In this document: piece after piece, positions 1-9,904 of the stretch
Layout of the letters: every line of letters begins with the position of its first letter
How positions within the stretch are numbered: the stretch's first letter is position 1
NCBI RefSeq assembly: GCF_033473495.1
Contig: NC_088940.1
Span: forward strand, 1,488,001 to 1,552,000
DNA: 64,000 bases
Reading direction: 5' to 3'
Origin: Cercospora beticola
Taxonomy: Eukaryota > Ascomycota > Dothideomycetes > Mycosphaerellales > Mycosphaerellaceae
Position numbers and translations under genes: made by a program
Notes under the pieces: generated by a model
Seen by the model: the letters and a program-made list of their open reading frames with translations, nothing else
What the model was told of the DNA's origin: nothing
The model's database searches: none

Positions 1-1712
1 GGCCTCCCCGTCTCCTTTGTATCGATAATAATCGCATTGGGATCGGCCTTCAACACAGTCTCAATGATGTGCGCCCCATACGTCGTCTCCGGAAACCTCG
101 CCGACCAAACAATCCGCACCGGCCAATCCGGATGCGTCTGAATAAAAGCCATACAAGGCGCAATGCCCGACCCCGTAGCAGCAATGACCAAAGGCGAAAA
201 CAGCATTGGAACTTCAATGATTCCTAGGAAAAGTCTTCCACGCTGCCAGATCGTGTTTTTGCGGTTTTCGGCATTGATCATAGAGCGTGTCCAGTCGCCC
301 GCATTGGAGATTATGACGGAGAAGCCCTTTGGACCGTCGTTGCGGGGGATTGTGGCGAAGCCGTGCCAGTCCGACAGAGGAGATTGTGCGATGCGGATGT
401 TGTGGCCTGTGAGGGAGAGTTTGTGGGAGAACTCGAGGCGGAGGGCGTGGCTGGAGAGTTGGGTCGTGGTGAAGGAACGTTTGCGCATCATGGCCCAGGG
501 GTAGATGAGGAGGAGCGTTACGCCGAGGACGAGCCAGAAGAGTGGTGATCGGTAAAGTGGTGTTTCTGAAGCTGAGGTGAGAAGTCCAACTTGAATCCAG
601 ATGATGGCTGTCAAGAGCCAGCCGATGTAGCGATGTGATTGTTCCCATCGGTCGTGATGGCGACTTCGGACTGTGGGATGGGACATGCCTACGAGGATCA
701 AGAGGCATGTAAAGATGAGCCCTGTGGTGACATAGATGCCGATTCGTACGCCTTCCTTTACCGCGGTAGGAATTGGATCTGTTGCCAGCAGGACAGTGAA
801 GTAAAGATACCACACCGCAGCACTTGTTCCACAAGCGGCCTGGATTCCCGCATGACAGTAAATCTTGCCCAATCGTTTGCGGATTGCCAGCGGCCAGCTT
901 AGAGGCACCAGATGGATGATGCTGATCACGGCGTTGATCAGGTTGTCGTGGCGAGCAAGGACAGCAGCGAATATGTTGCTTCCCACACCAATCGCAGCGG
1001 CGCTATATCGTGCTCTTTGGCTAGCCAGCACAATTATGGCAGACATGTTGGCCGTGAACACGATGGCAAACAGCCTTCGGTACACTGTAAACCACCCGTA
1101 TCGAAACCAGGCGAATCGTCTTTGAATCGCTGGCAGAGGATACTTAGCAGCATAGGCGTCCAGAAATTCTTTCTTTGCGATATGTTCGGTATACTGCAGT
1201 GGCGAAACCTCAACACTGACTCTCGTCTTCTCGTTCTTCTCGGCGCTCTCAGTATGCTCTGTGATTGTGAACTTGTATTGCCCGGCAGTTTGCGCTCGGA
1301 GCAAGTCTTGCGCGGGCGATGGAAGGTCTCCATCGTGAAGGCTTGCGATGTCAGTTTCGGAGCTTTCCTGAGCGGCTTTGATTGAATAGATCGAGCGTTG
1401 TCGGTCGTCGCGATTCATCTGGCCTGTTGATGTTCTGATTGTCCCTTGTCCAACATTGCCATCGCCGGCGATCGATTGGATAATCGAGCCCCGTCGTGCC
1501 TCGAACGAGACAACTGAGCTTCTCCGAACACTATTGCTGTGATGCCTGACGTGAGCAATGTCTGGTATCGCAGGCGACTGTTGCAACGGAGTGGCTCCAT
1601 CAGCTGATGTGACCACTGCTGGATGCGACTGTTTCTCTGCCATCTCTCCTTCATGCGTCTCCTCCGCCTGAACCTCCGCCACATCCTTCTGCCATGAGAC
1701 CTTTCGAAACAT
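1..1712 (-). CDS. TmpA-like membrane flavoprotein, C-terminus cut by window edge
   Basis: Integral-membrane oxidoreductase resembling Aspergillus nidulans TmpA, a membrane flavoprotein that regulates asexual development. The frame read by hand is open from the left edge to an in-frame ATG at 1712, giving about 570 codons. After a polar N-terminal region of about 190 residues come roughly seven hydrophobic segments (about 1120 down to 490), among them FRYGWFTVYRRLFAIVF and FWLVLGVTLLLIYPWAM. A ferredoxin-reductase-like part follows, with a nucleotide-binding stretch VIAATGSGIAPCMAF near 190-145 and VRIVWSARFPETTYG just after. The 5' end is unresolved. The same frame stays open upstream to about 1866 without an ATG. 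A separate, protein-like ATG reading frame lies at 1879-1755 in another frame and ends at a good GTAAGA donor, but I found no acceptor that joins it in frame. The stop codon lies beyond base 1. It is divergent from the adenylate-forming enzyme to its right. Confidence 0.75.
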   Translation of the reverse strand, partial: MFRKVSWQKDVAEVQAEETHEGEMAEKQSHPAVVTSADGATPLQQSPAIPDIAHVRHHSNSVRRSSVVSFEARRGSIIQSIAGDGNVGQGTIRTSTGQMNRDDRQRSIYSIKAAQESSETDIASLHDGDLPSPAQDLLRAQTAGQYKFTITEHTESAEKNEKTRVSVEVSPLQYTEHIAKKEFLDAYAAKYPLPAIQRRFAWFRYGWFTVYRRLFAIVFTANMSAIIVLASQRARYSAAAIGVGSNIFAAVLARHDNLINAVISIIHLVPLSWPLAIRKRLGKIYCHAGIQAACGTSAAVWYLYFTVLLATDPIPTAVKEGVRIGIYVTTGLIFTCLLILVGMSHPTVRSRHHDRWEQSHRYIGWLLTAIIWIQVGLLTSASETPLYRSPLFWLVLGVTLLLIYPWAMMRKRSFTTTQLSSHALRLEFSHKLSLTGHNIRIAQSPLSDWHGFATIPRNDGPKGFSVIISNAGDWTRSMINAENRKNTIWQRGRLFLGIIEVPMLFSPLVIAATGSGIAPCMAFIQTHPDWPVRIVWSARFPETTYGAHIIETVLKADPNAIIIDTKETGR

Positions 1713-2839
1713 GTCGTTGCCTAGGATGCGAAGAGTTGCTTGACTTGTTCTTACGTGCTCTCCCAAGCAAATGTGGTCAACACGCACACGTGTGAGGTAT
1801 GGAATATATTCCAATCGCTCTGGTGGATGGGCGCCCTGCGACCCAGCTTCTCTGGCCACTCGGCATCAGGAGAGAACATTTTGGCACTAAGAGCTTAGCC
1901 TTTCTCTAGCGTAGAGCTTAAGACTTCCATGTGAGACTATCAGCTTCAGCCAGCCACAACATGAAAGTTTATGCGTCGCGCCAAAGGCGCTGCTTGTCAC
2001 ACCGCACGACACTCGCGGGACTAGGAGGTACATCCGAGGACACTGGCCAAAGACGCTTTCTCCGCAGCGGAGCTTGCCATTGTACACCATGTGAGAATGT
2101 GCCGGATAGGTAGTGTCTTTCTTCTGCTGTTGCTGTAGCCGCATCCGTTTCCATTGCGATCAGCTTCTAGGCCAATGTTGGCTCCCTACTCTTCAAACCA
2201 AGTCAGTGCCATGCGTGACCGGGTCTGCTCGCTTATAGAACCATAAAGACTCGCGTACCGCCGCTCGAGATCGACAGCCATACCACTTCCGGCTCGAAAG
2301 GCCAGAATCTCGACTAGTTCCAAGATGTGTACGCCCAGATGGCTCGACAAGCTTCAGCCAGACAGCTGCAACGGGTGCTGGAATACAGTGTGCCAGGTGC
2401 CGAACGTAGTTAGACTAGGCGAAAGTCCCAAATATTACAAAGTTTGGAGTAGCTTTTGTGGCTTGCCGCGCCCACGGAGCTCATGAATGGCTGAAAGACG
2501 TTCTCCATACTTTCTCTGTGCTTTGTACCAAAGCAGTCAGTCGATTGAGAGGCTTGATTGCGAAGGCCGTCGCCGTCGGCCGCGTACGATGCATGAGCTG
2601 CCATGTTATTTCGTTGCGGCCGCCGGTACCATTGGGGTATGGTGGCGTGTTGCCATGCTCTCGAATGAGGACAGCGCATTGCGGCACCTCCGTGAAAGAC
2701 GGTATAGGCCGAGTAGAGAGGTGAGCGTGGGGCATTGCACCACAGTGTGAACGTAAATAGAGGGACCTCCGCTCCCTGAGAGAATCGGCAGACGCCTGCA
2801 GACCATCAAAAATCGAACATTCGAGTCATCTCAGCAAAA
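1713..2839. promoter_or_regulatory. Divergent intergenic region between flavoprotein and ACS-like gene
   Basis: About 1.1 kb between two divergent genes, presumably holding both promoters. The leftmost part (to about 1880) may be the first exon of the flavoprotein gene: 1879-1755 on the minus strand reads as a plausible 41-codon start. Short open frames at 1887-2144 (minus) and 2410-2750 (both strands) have no recognisable protein features. No specific operator was identified. Confidence 0.4.
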
Positions 2840-4961
2840 ATGGGCGACGCAGGTCCCATCGCCGCAAGGCACTCTGACGCACTGTTAGTGCCGCTCGAGC
2901 GCTTCGGGTAAGCATTTTCAATGTTGCACGTGGTGCGACACCATCTCATGCGTGTGCAGAAAGTCTTCGCCCCATCCACGTGTGCAGAACTTGAAAGCAT
3001 ACGAGAAGCTTTACAAGAAGTCGATCGAGCAGCCAGATCAGTTCTGGGCTGAACAAGCACGCTCGCTGATCACCTGGGAGCGTGATTTTGGCGATCTTGT
3101 CCACGAAGGCAGCTTCAAGGATGGCGACAATGCCTGGTTTCCGGAAGGCCGACTAAATGCCTCGTTCAATTGCATTGACAGACATGCTAAGCGCAAGCCA
3201 AATGCTACAGCAATCATCTTCGAGCCTGATGAGCCAAGCAGTCCGAACCGATCCTTGACGTGGAAAGAGCTGCAGAGAGATGTGTCACGTTTGAGCTGGG
3301 TCTTGACGCGTGACTTTGGTGTCAAGAAGGGCGACACTGTTGCCATATATATGCCAATGGTTCCGGAGGCTTTCGTCGCTGTCCTGGCTTGCACACGCAT
3401 AGGTGCCATCCACTCGGTCGTATTCGGTGGCTTCTCTGCCAACGCTCTCCGCGACAGGATCCTGGATGCCGACGCCCGTGTTGTCTTGACAGCCAACGAG
3501 GGGGCTCGTGGCGGGAAGGTCATCGCTCTCAAGTCAATTGTCGACGAAGCTCTCAGCCAATGCCCAAATGTAGCGAGCTGTCTGGTCTATCGAGCTACGA
3601 TGAGCGCAGTGCCAATGCAGGCAGGGCGAGATTTTGACTGGACCAGAGAGACTCAAAAGTGGCCTGCGGTGTTCACACCGGTCTCGATGTCATCTGAGGA
3701 TCCGCTCTTCATGCTGTATACCTCGGGTTCGACTGGAAAGCCGAAAGGATTGATGCACACCACCGCCGGATATCTGCTTGGTGCCGCATTGTCAACGCAA
3801 TACGTCTTCGACATCCACGCGGACGACGGTGATGTTTTCTTCTGTGGAGCTGATATCGGCTGGATTACTGGCCATTCGTACTCATTGTACGGCCCGCTGA
3901 TGCTGGGCTGCAATGTTGTGATATACGAAGGCACTCCGGTCTATCCATCGCCATCGCGATATTGGGAGATCATCGAGAAGCATAGTGTCACCCAACTGTA
4001 CTCAGCGCCAACAGTGCTTCGCCTTCTCAAGCGCGCTGGCGATCAGTACGTCAAAAGCGACGCGGTGCAGTCGAGCTTGCGAGTCGTTGGGTCTGTGGGA
4101 GAGCCACTCGCGGCGAACGTGTGGCAGTGGGTACATGATGTGGTCGGCCGAGGTCAGATCCATGTCGTTGACACCTTCTTCCAGACAGAGACAGGCTCTT
4201 ATCTCATCGCGCCTCTGGCCGGTACGACTCCGTCCAAGCCAGGTTGCTGTACACTCCCATTCTTCGGAGTGGAGCCCGCTCTACTCAATCCTGCCACAGG
4301 TGTTGAGATCGCAACTCCTGGAATTGAGGGAGTCCTCACCATTAAGCGGCCGATTCCAAGCATGTCGAGGACGGTTTGGCGCGACCACAATCGATTTATG
4401 AATGTCTACTACAACCCATATCCTGGATACTACTTCACCGGCGACGGCGCGATCAGAGACCAAGACGGGTATTTCTGGATCCAAGGACGCGTCGACGATG
4501 TGATTAATGTGGCAGCTCATCGTTTATCAACGGCTGAGATTGAAGCAGCACTTCTAGAGCACGCCTACATGGCTGAAGTCGCGGTTGTCGGAGTTCCAGA
4601 TGATCTTACTGGCCAGGCCGTGACTGCTTTCGTCTCCTTGAATCGGAGCATTGACAATGCTGAAGCTGTCAGAATCGCAAAAGAGCAGGTCTCCACCAGC
4701 ATTGGAAAGTTTGCCTCGCCCAAGCATGTCGTGGTCGTCCAGGACCTGCCGAAGAACCGAGCGGGCAAGATCATGAGGAGACTGCTGCGGAAGATCTGGT
4801 GCGGCGAGGAGGATCAACTGGGCGACATCACGACGCTGGTGAATCCGGCGGCCATTCCTGCCATCATCAGCGCCGTCAACCCAGGCAGAGCACCGCAGAC
4901 GCCCGAGCCGACGGAAATCGATCAGCTCCAGAACTTGGCGCGGCGGATGTCCATCTGTTGA
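2840..4961 (+). CDS. Acetyl-CoA synthetase-like AMP-forming enzyme (divergent paralogue)
   Basis: Adenylate-forming acyl-CoA synthetase related to acetyl-CoA synthetase (FacA/Acs), which makes acetyl-CoA from acetate, ATP and CoA. Two exons, 2840-2907 and 2960-4961, with a 52-nt GTAAGC...TGCAG intron, encode 689 residues. Exon 1 begins [11 protein letters not shown] and the join is phase 2. Core motifs: the P-loop [11 protein letters not shown] (about 272), [37 protein letters not shown] and the C-terminal lysine motif NRAGKIMRR. Several positions depart from canonical Acs. The tryptophan before QTETG that limits the acetate pocket is Phe (DTFFQTETG). The NVSGHR loop reads NVAAHR. PGSAT reads PGCCT. 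It may therefore be a second, altered-specificity paralogue and not the housekeeping enzyme. A fatty or aromatic acyl-CoA ligase is less likely given overall Acs-like collinearity. Confidence 0.88.
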
Positions 4962-5979
4962 GTTCGAGCTCGTGTCTTGCTGTCAATAGTTCTCAGTATT
5001 TTACCATGTTCATCTTGCACGCGTCCTGTTGATATTTCCAGATTCCACACTTGTGTCGTCGACAGAGTTGGGTGTGTGGAAGAGGAAGGAGCTGCGCCAA
5101 CCCGTTCAAGCGCTCGGCGGTATATTGCATCCTAGCTGTCGTATGCCTCATACCGACATGGGTCCTTGGCTTGGCATCACTTGCCTTGAACCGACCGCAC
5201 TACTCGGGTTGACGACTGTCGTTCTTGCACAAGAGATCACTAAGAGATCACTAATCTCTGCACGACTGCTGTACTGAGCCAACGAATAAACTTGCTAACA
5301 TATCATCCGAGTACGGGTGCAGGAAAATACTGTCGCTCCTAGAAACTCACGACAATATTCGACTGCAAAGACACTTCTTGCTTTCACGGCTCAGTGATCT
5401 GCACTCAGACAGCCAGATGATGAGCACCAGAAACTTGCACAAGCTGTCTCGAATTGTCAAGTCCAGCCAGGAGCTCAGAACAGCTTTCCCAATGCCAAGA
5501 TCGCCGCTGACGAACTAAATCGCCCTGTCGTGCAGCTAACTCGTGGAAGTGAGACCTACTCTTACACTTATTCTCGGATCGTCCGAAAGGGTGCCTCGGT
5601 CTGGCACTACGGTAGACTGGCGCGTAGACTTCCGATCGCACTGGACTGCTTCGAACGAGAGGAGCCTAGGAGAAAGTCCAGGCTGCGGCCATTGCGGCAG
5701 GAACCACAGCAGGGTTCGAAGCGTCCGTCTCTTCTCTACAAAGCCAAGTCCTATTTACGACCAAGCCGTAACAAACCCGACTCTAGCTCAGGCAGGAGAC
5801 CGACGTTCCAGTCGTTCGCAGCACTGATGAAGTGGGTCACCAAAGCAGGTGGTTAGCCCCCTTCTCCTTCTCTCGTCCCATCTCATGTTTCATTCATCTC
5901 CCTTAGTATTCTCATCCAAATCCTCCGAATCATTCAAATTTTGCAGCCCGTCTGCTCAGACAATTCCAACCAAGCCGAC
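4962..5979. other. Gap between ACS-like gene and small secreted protein gene
   Basis: About 1 kb holding the 3' UTR of the ACS-like gene and the upstream region of the secreted-protein gene. Open frames at 5405-5641 (minus) and 5530-5856 (plus) are arginine/serine-rich without any recognisable domain. The last 100 bases are pyrimidine-rich (CTTCTCCTTCTCTC, CATCTCCC), as is common just upstream of fungal start codons. Confidence 0.4.
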
Positions 5980-6289
5980 ATGAACCTCCTCACCCTCCTC
6001 CTCGCCGCAACGGGCGCAATGGCCGCCTGCACAAAAGAAGGTCCCATCAACAACCTCTGCAGAAAGCCCGCCGGCTCGACAACTGGTACTTGCCGAGCAC
6101 TGTGGCAACCAAAGCAAGGATGCAGATACGAGATACTCGATCAGAACCAAGGGGTAAGTCGTAGCGAGAATAGATATCTCGTTAATGGTCTGCTACCGTA
6201 ACGAGACTGACGAGATATTTTCCTTGATGCAACAGTGCACGAGCAATTCCGAATGCCAGTTCAACATTCTTTGTGGAGATTGCCCGTAG
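5980..6289 (+). CDS. Small secreted cysteine-rich protein (effector candidate)
   Basis: A 75-residue two-exon gene: exon 1 5980-6153 (58 codons), intron 6154-6235 (82 nt, GTAAGT...CAACAG), exon 2 6236-6289 (17 codons plus stop). The predicted signal peptide is MNLLTLLLAATGAMA, cleaved near AMA-ACT. The mature part of about 60 residues carries eight cysteines, seen as ACTKEG, NLCRK, GTCRA, QGCRY, QGCTS, SECQF, ILCGD and DCP, which could form four disulfides. The intron lies between the fourth and fifth cysteine, and exon 2 alone supplies four of them. That the splice restores a dense, even cysteine pattern ending shortly before a stop is strong support. No named family was recognised. Size and cysteine content fit a secreted effector or antimicrobial-type peptide, which is inference only. 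Confidence 0.8.
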
Positions 6290-6774
6290 TGGTGCCGAGA
6301 AGCGATGGTGATGAAGGAGAGCGATAGTTGGAGCGATGCAGTGCAATAAAATTGTCACCAGGTACAAGCAGAGATGAGCAACAAGAAGAGCAAGGAAGAA
6401 GAAACAGTCCATAATATGAGTGTGGCTCGATTGAACAATATCGATCGCAGTTTTACCAAAGTTCGTTACTGTGTATTTCGCCTTCATCCATGCTCCCCTC
6501 AAACCACCAACGCCGATGCCATGAGAGAGAAAGTACGAAAAGAGCCCGATCGCCGCATCAATTACGACCAGAAACCCAGAGTGCGTAATGAATGACAGTG
6601 GTCCCCATGTCCATGCCAATTTCCAAAGGTTTTCGTTACTGTATGCTTTTTGATTCATTAACGTCCAACATGATTCTGTGGTTGCGATTCATTGATTTTA
6701 TGTTTTCGTTCGTCCGTGTCAGAGAGAAAATGCGAGCGAGAAAGAGGAGGAGAGTCGTAAACAGGCCGTAGTCC
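6290..6774. other. Gap: convergent 3' regions
   Basis: About 485 bases between the secreted-protein gene (plus) and the GBD/FH3 gene (minus), so both 3' UTRs lie here. A 158-codon minus-strand frame (6182-6658) overlaps exon 2 of the secreted-protein gene on the opposite strand. I see no homology in it and do not call it. Confidence 0.4.
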
Positions 6775-9402
6775 CTAACCCAACCACCCATCATCATCAT
6801 CATCAATCTTTCCATTCGTCTTCGTCAGGCTAAGATCCAATCCTAGGTCTAACTTCGGGGGCTCCAGCGGTAAAGCATTGTCAAGCTGCGGTGGCAGGTC
6901 CGCTTTCTTCTTCGGACTCTTCTTGGGTGATTTTTGAGCCTTCATCGCTTGCTCGACGATTTCTTCCTCTGAGGGTCCTTCGCGGACGAAGCGTGTCTCC
7001 CAGCCGTCTTCGTGAGCAGCAGCAACCCAGGCTTTCAGGCCGTCGTGCACGCCCGAGTAGAACTTCTCTTTGCAAGTGCGGAGGACGGTGCCCATGAGTT
7101 TTTCGAATCCTGACTGCTGGAGTTCTTCGCGGAGCGCGTTTCGTGAGTGTTGATTCGGGATCGATGCGACGATTGCATTGAGAAGGTCAAGATGTGCTGT
7201 TATGTACGTAGTAGCATCCCATTCAACGCCTCCAATGTATGGAGCAGCTGGTACCGGAGGACGAGAGCCCGGAAAGTGTCGCTGTGTGTAAGTGCTGGCG
7301 AGAATATTCTTTCGTTCTTCTTCGTCGACACCATTCTGTTGCGAATGCGAGCTGCTCGGCTTAGGGAGTGGCACCACGTTCAACTGGTGCAAGAAGATCC
7401 AGAAAACCTCCCGCGTGACGTTCGAGAGCTCGCGTGACCACAATTTATATGGTCGAGGAGTGTGCATGCCCAGAACGAAGTCCACTGGACGTTCGTTCTC
7501 CGACTTTGCGGGCTCTCCTAGATAGATGAGGATTTTCCGCGCTCTGACTTCCAAAGCTGCCGTGGACTTGTTCATGTCGGACGACAGGTAAGTGAGCAAG
7601 ATGTTGAAGATGATCGTCCGAGTCGTGTATTCTGCCGGGCCTTTCTTCTCATCGTCAAACAGCATAGCGATCAAAGCTGGAAACAGATCGTCTGCAAACT
7701 TGTGCAGTTCCACCATGGCTCGTTCAGTTGTGCATAATCCTTTCAGGCAAAGCAGTGATTCGTGCAAAAGCTGGTCTTCGTGATCTTCTCGCCACTCAAT
7801 AGCCATCGTGCGCTTCAAGAGCTCAATAATCTCGTGCATTCCATCCTGCGTGATGAAGGCATCTACCCATGACACCGTCTCATTGCGAAGCAGTATTCGG
7901 AGCTTGTGCAGCCGACCAACCTCAACTCTAGTGGGATCTGGGTTTTGGCGCAAGTAGGCAATGTAGTCTCCAGGTACGGCCAAACTCGCATGTTGTCGCC
8001 CATACGAACCAGTGGGCGTCGTCGGCGTAAGCGAAGTCTTGGAAACATTGTTGCTTGGTATGATGATTGAAGTAGGGCGGCTGCGACTCTGCGAGCGTGG
8101 CTTCTTTGCCGGCGAGCCATCGTCTTTCTGCTCTTTCTTCCCCCGCGAGAACGTGAACGTGCGACTCCGCGTCCTTGACCGCTTTGTTGACTTGCTGTCT
8201 TCTTCGTCTTTAATGGGCACCTTGGTCTCAGTGGTGATGTGATGAGTAGCGCTGGTGTTCTCCAAGCTGGTGACTGTGGCCAGCGGGCTACTGTTCTTAC
8301 CAGCACCTTGATCCTGCCGAATGAAGTCTGCTTTGACCCTCATGGTCAAGCTCCGCATCTTCTGTCGCATGGGCTCTGGAATATTGCGAGCGGCTAGCAC
8401 TGCCTCGAACTGCGCATCGACTGCCTTCGGATCTAGTGGTGCTTCCTCTTTCTCCTTCTCTTTGCTTGATGATCTCTCCTTGGTCTTACCCTGGAACATA
8501 GCCACAGCAGCCATCACTCTCCCGCCCCTCTTCGTCAAGTTGATCTTCTCTTTGCCAGCAGGGATCTCAGTGCTGCCGTCACTCACTTTTCGATCGGGTC
8601 CGGAGCGTCCCAGAATGCGCTCCCGATCAAAAGAGACTCTGTTGTCCTGCGCCTTCTGCATCCTCCTTTTTGAATCGTCCGACTTTCGACTCTCCATGCT
8701 TGACTTGCTTCCACTCATCTTGCGGCCCAATGCGCTCAACAAACCTTCTCCGTTAGACGAATGATAGCTTTGTGGTCGTTGCTGCGACAATGAAGGTCGT
8801 AGGGTGGGCTCATCGAATGTTCCGTTGAAGTTCCGCTGTTTGCTAACGTTGTACACTTGAGGGGTATAACGATCGATCTCAGCTAAGAGGTCGTTTGAGG
8901 ATGGCTTGCTGCTCGTGCTGGGACGGTCCCTCTGGGCGGACGAGTGGTTCGTGGTAGCCATCTGGGCCCATATCGGCGTCGGTGCCGCGGGCTCGTGCTC
9001 GATGGGCGAAGTGTTCTCCTTGTTCTTCTCCACATTCACTTGTTTTGACAGGTCTTTGCTTGATCGATTCATCCTCGCAAAGACCCCGGCGAGATTTGTT
9101 GACGACTTCGACTTCTGTGGCTTGGCTTGACTGTCCTTCGTCTTGTCTCTGCTGCTCCTCGCCAAGGTGTCCTTCTTCTTGCTTGGTGAAGATGGAGGCG
9201 ACTGGACATTGTTTTGTCGCTCGCCGAGCACGCCCCGGCTACCCATCGGGCCTCTGTATGACTTCTCATCCTGCTTCGCGTTGGCGGCGGTCTGCTCTGG
9301 ACTGGCTGGGCGGCCTTTAGATGAGACCAGCGATCTCAAGATGTTGGACTTGGAGGAGGCATTGCGACGGTGTCCGGGTGTGTGGTGCTTGACGTCGGCC
9401 AT
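6775..9402 (-). CDS. GBD/FH3 armadillo-domain protein lacking FH2
   Basis: An 875-residue uninterrupted protein; the first ATG in frame is at 9402 (MADVKHHTPGHRR). The N-terminal half (1-480) is low-complexity, rich in Ser/Lys/Arg, and looks disordered and phosphorylatable. Residues about 485-680 resemble the Rho-GTPase-binding and FH3 armadillo region of diaphanous-type formins, including YIAYLRQNPDP, RILLRNETVSWVDAFI, LLHESLLCLKGLCTTERA and REVFWIFLHQLN. A second helical block (about 755-805, GFEKLMGTVLRTCKEKF) follows, then a basic and an acidic tail ending GKIDDDDDGWLG. No proline-rich FH1 or actin-nucleating FH2 follows, so it is not a formin. The likely role is a Rho- or Rac-regulated scaffold in polarity or cytokinesis (inference). 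Divergent from the SDR gene. Confidence 0.75.
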   Translation of the reverse strand: MADVKHHTPGHRRNASSKSNILRSLVSSKGRPASPEQTAANAKQDEKSYRGPMGSRGVLGERQNNVQSPPSSPSKKKDTLARSSRDKTKDSQAKPQKSKSSTNLAGVFARMNRSSKDLSKQVNVEKNKENTSPIEHEPAAPTPIWAQMATTNHSSAQRDRPSTSSKPSSNDLLAEIDRYTPQVYNVSKQRNFNGTFDEPTLRPSLSQQRPQSYHSSNGEGLLSALGRKMSGSKSSMESRKSDDSKRRMQKAQDNRVSFDRERILGRSGPDRKVSDGSTEIPAGKEKINLTKRGGRVMAAVAMFQGKTKERSSSKEKEKEEAPLDPKAVDAQFEAVLAARNIPEPMRQKMRSLTMRVKADFIRQDQGAGKNSSPLATVTSLENTSATHHITTETKVPIKDEEDSKSTKRSRTRSRTFTFSRGKKEQKDDGSPAKKPRSQSRSRPTSIIIPSNNVSKTSLTPTTPTGSYGRQHASLAVPGDYIAYLRQNPDPTRVEVGRLHKLRILLRNETVSWVDAFITQDGMHEIIELLKRTMAIEWREDHEDQLLHESLLCLKGLCTTERAMVELHKFADDLFPALIAMLFDDEKKGPAEYTTRTIIFNILLTYLSSDMNKSTAALEVRARKILIYLGEPAKSENERPVDFVLGMHTPRPYKLWSRELSNVTREVFWIFLHQLNVVPLPKPSSSHSQQNGVDEEERKNILASTYTQRHFPGSRPPVPAAPYIGGVEWDATTYITAHLDLLNAIVASIPNQHSRNALREELQQSGFEKLMGTVLRTCKEKFYSGVHDGLKAWVAAAHEDGWETRFVREGPSEEEIVEQAMKAQKSPKKSPKKKADLPPQLDNALPLEPPKLDLGLDLSLTKTNGKIDDDDDGWLG

Positions 9403-9904
9403 GGCAGTCGAGAGTCGCGGATCGTCTAGAAGAAGCAAGCAGTGGACATGATAGACTCAATGCAGGCGTGAGGAGCTGGCGTCGGGCGCTAGCACTCGAG
9501 CGCGTCGTGTCTCGGGTAGTGGAAGCCTTTTAGCACATGAAATCAACATGCACGCTCCGACGCGTCTCCATAGCAACCCGTTCGCGTCTGCATCTCGATG
9601 CTTCACTTTCCACGGTAATCTCCTCGCGAATGCACCACCACGTTGCCCTCGACCACGGTATGCTGCTGCTGCCAACTCATCGTGCAGGCTGCGCGGCTCC
9701 TCGTCGCCATGCTCTTCGCCGACGTGTTCGCGCTCGACAAGTGCCGGAGATAGCCCTTATCGCCGCCGCTCCATCGTCATCGTAGCCATTGGGGTGCCCC
9801 GAACATTGGGGTAATAGAAGTAATGGCTCGAACACCCGTTTTTCTTATACCCCTCCAAGCCTCCTCTCCTAGACAACCACCCACCAAGCAAGCTCTCATA
9901 CGCA
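9403..9904. promoter_or_regulatory. Divergent promoter region of GBD/FH3 and SDR genes
   Basis: About 500 bases between two divergent start codons, so both promoters and 5' UTRs lie here. The stretch contains CT-rich tracts near 9840-9870 (CCCCTCCAAGCCTCCTCTCC) ahead of the SDR start. No protein-like frame was found. Confidence 0.4.

Noticed and set aside
214..834. 206-codon minus-strand ORF, rich in His/Pro/Arg
   Set aside because: It is an out-of-frame shadow of the TmpA-like gene, whose true frame shows membrane helices and the nucleotide-binding motif.
6182..6658. 158-codon minus-strand ORF with hydrophobic stretches
   Set aside because: It overlaps the second exon of the secreted-protein gene on the opposite strand and the 3' UTR; no domain or splice support.
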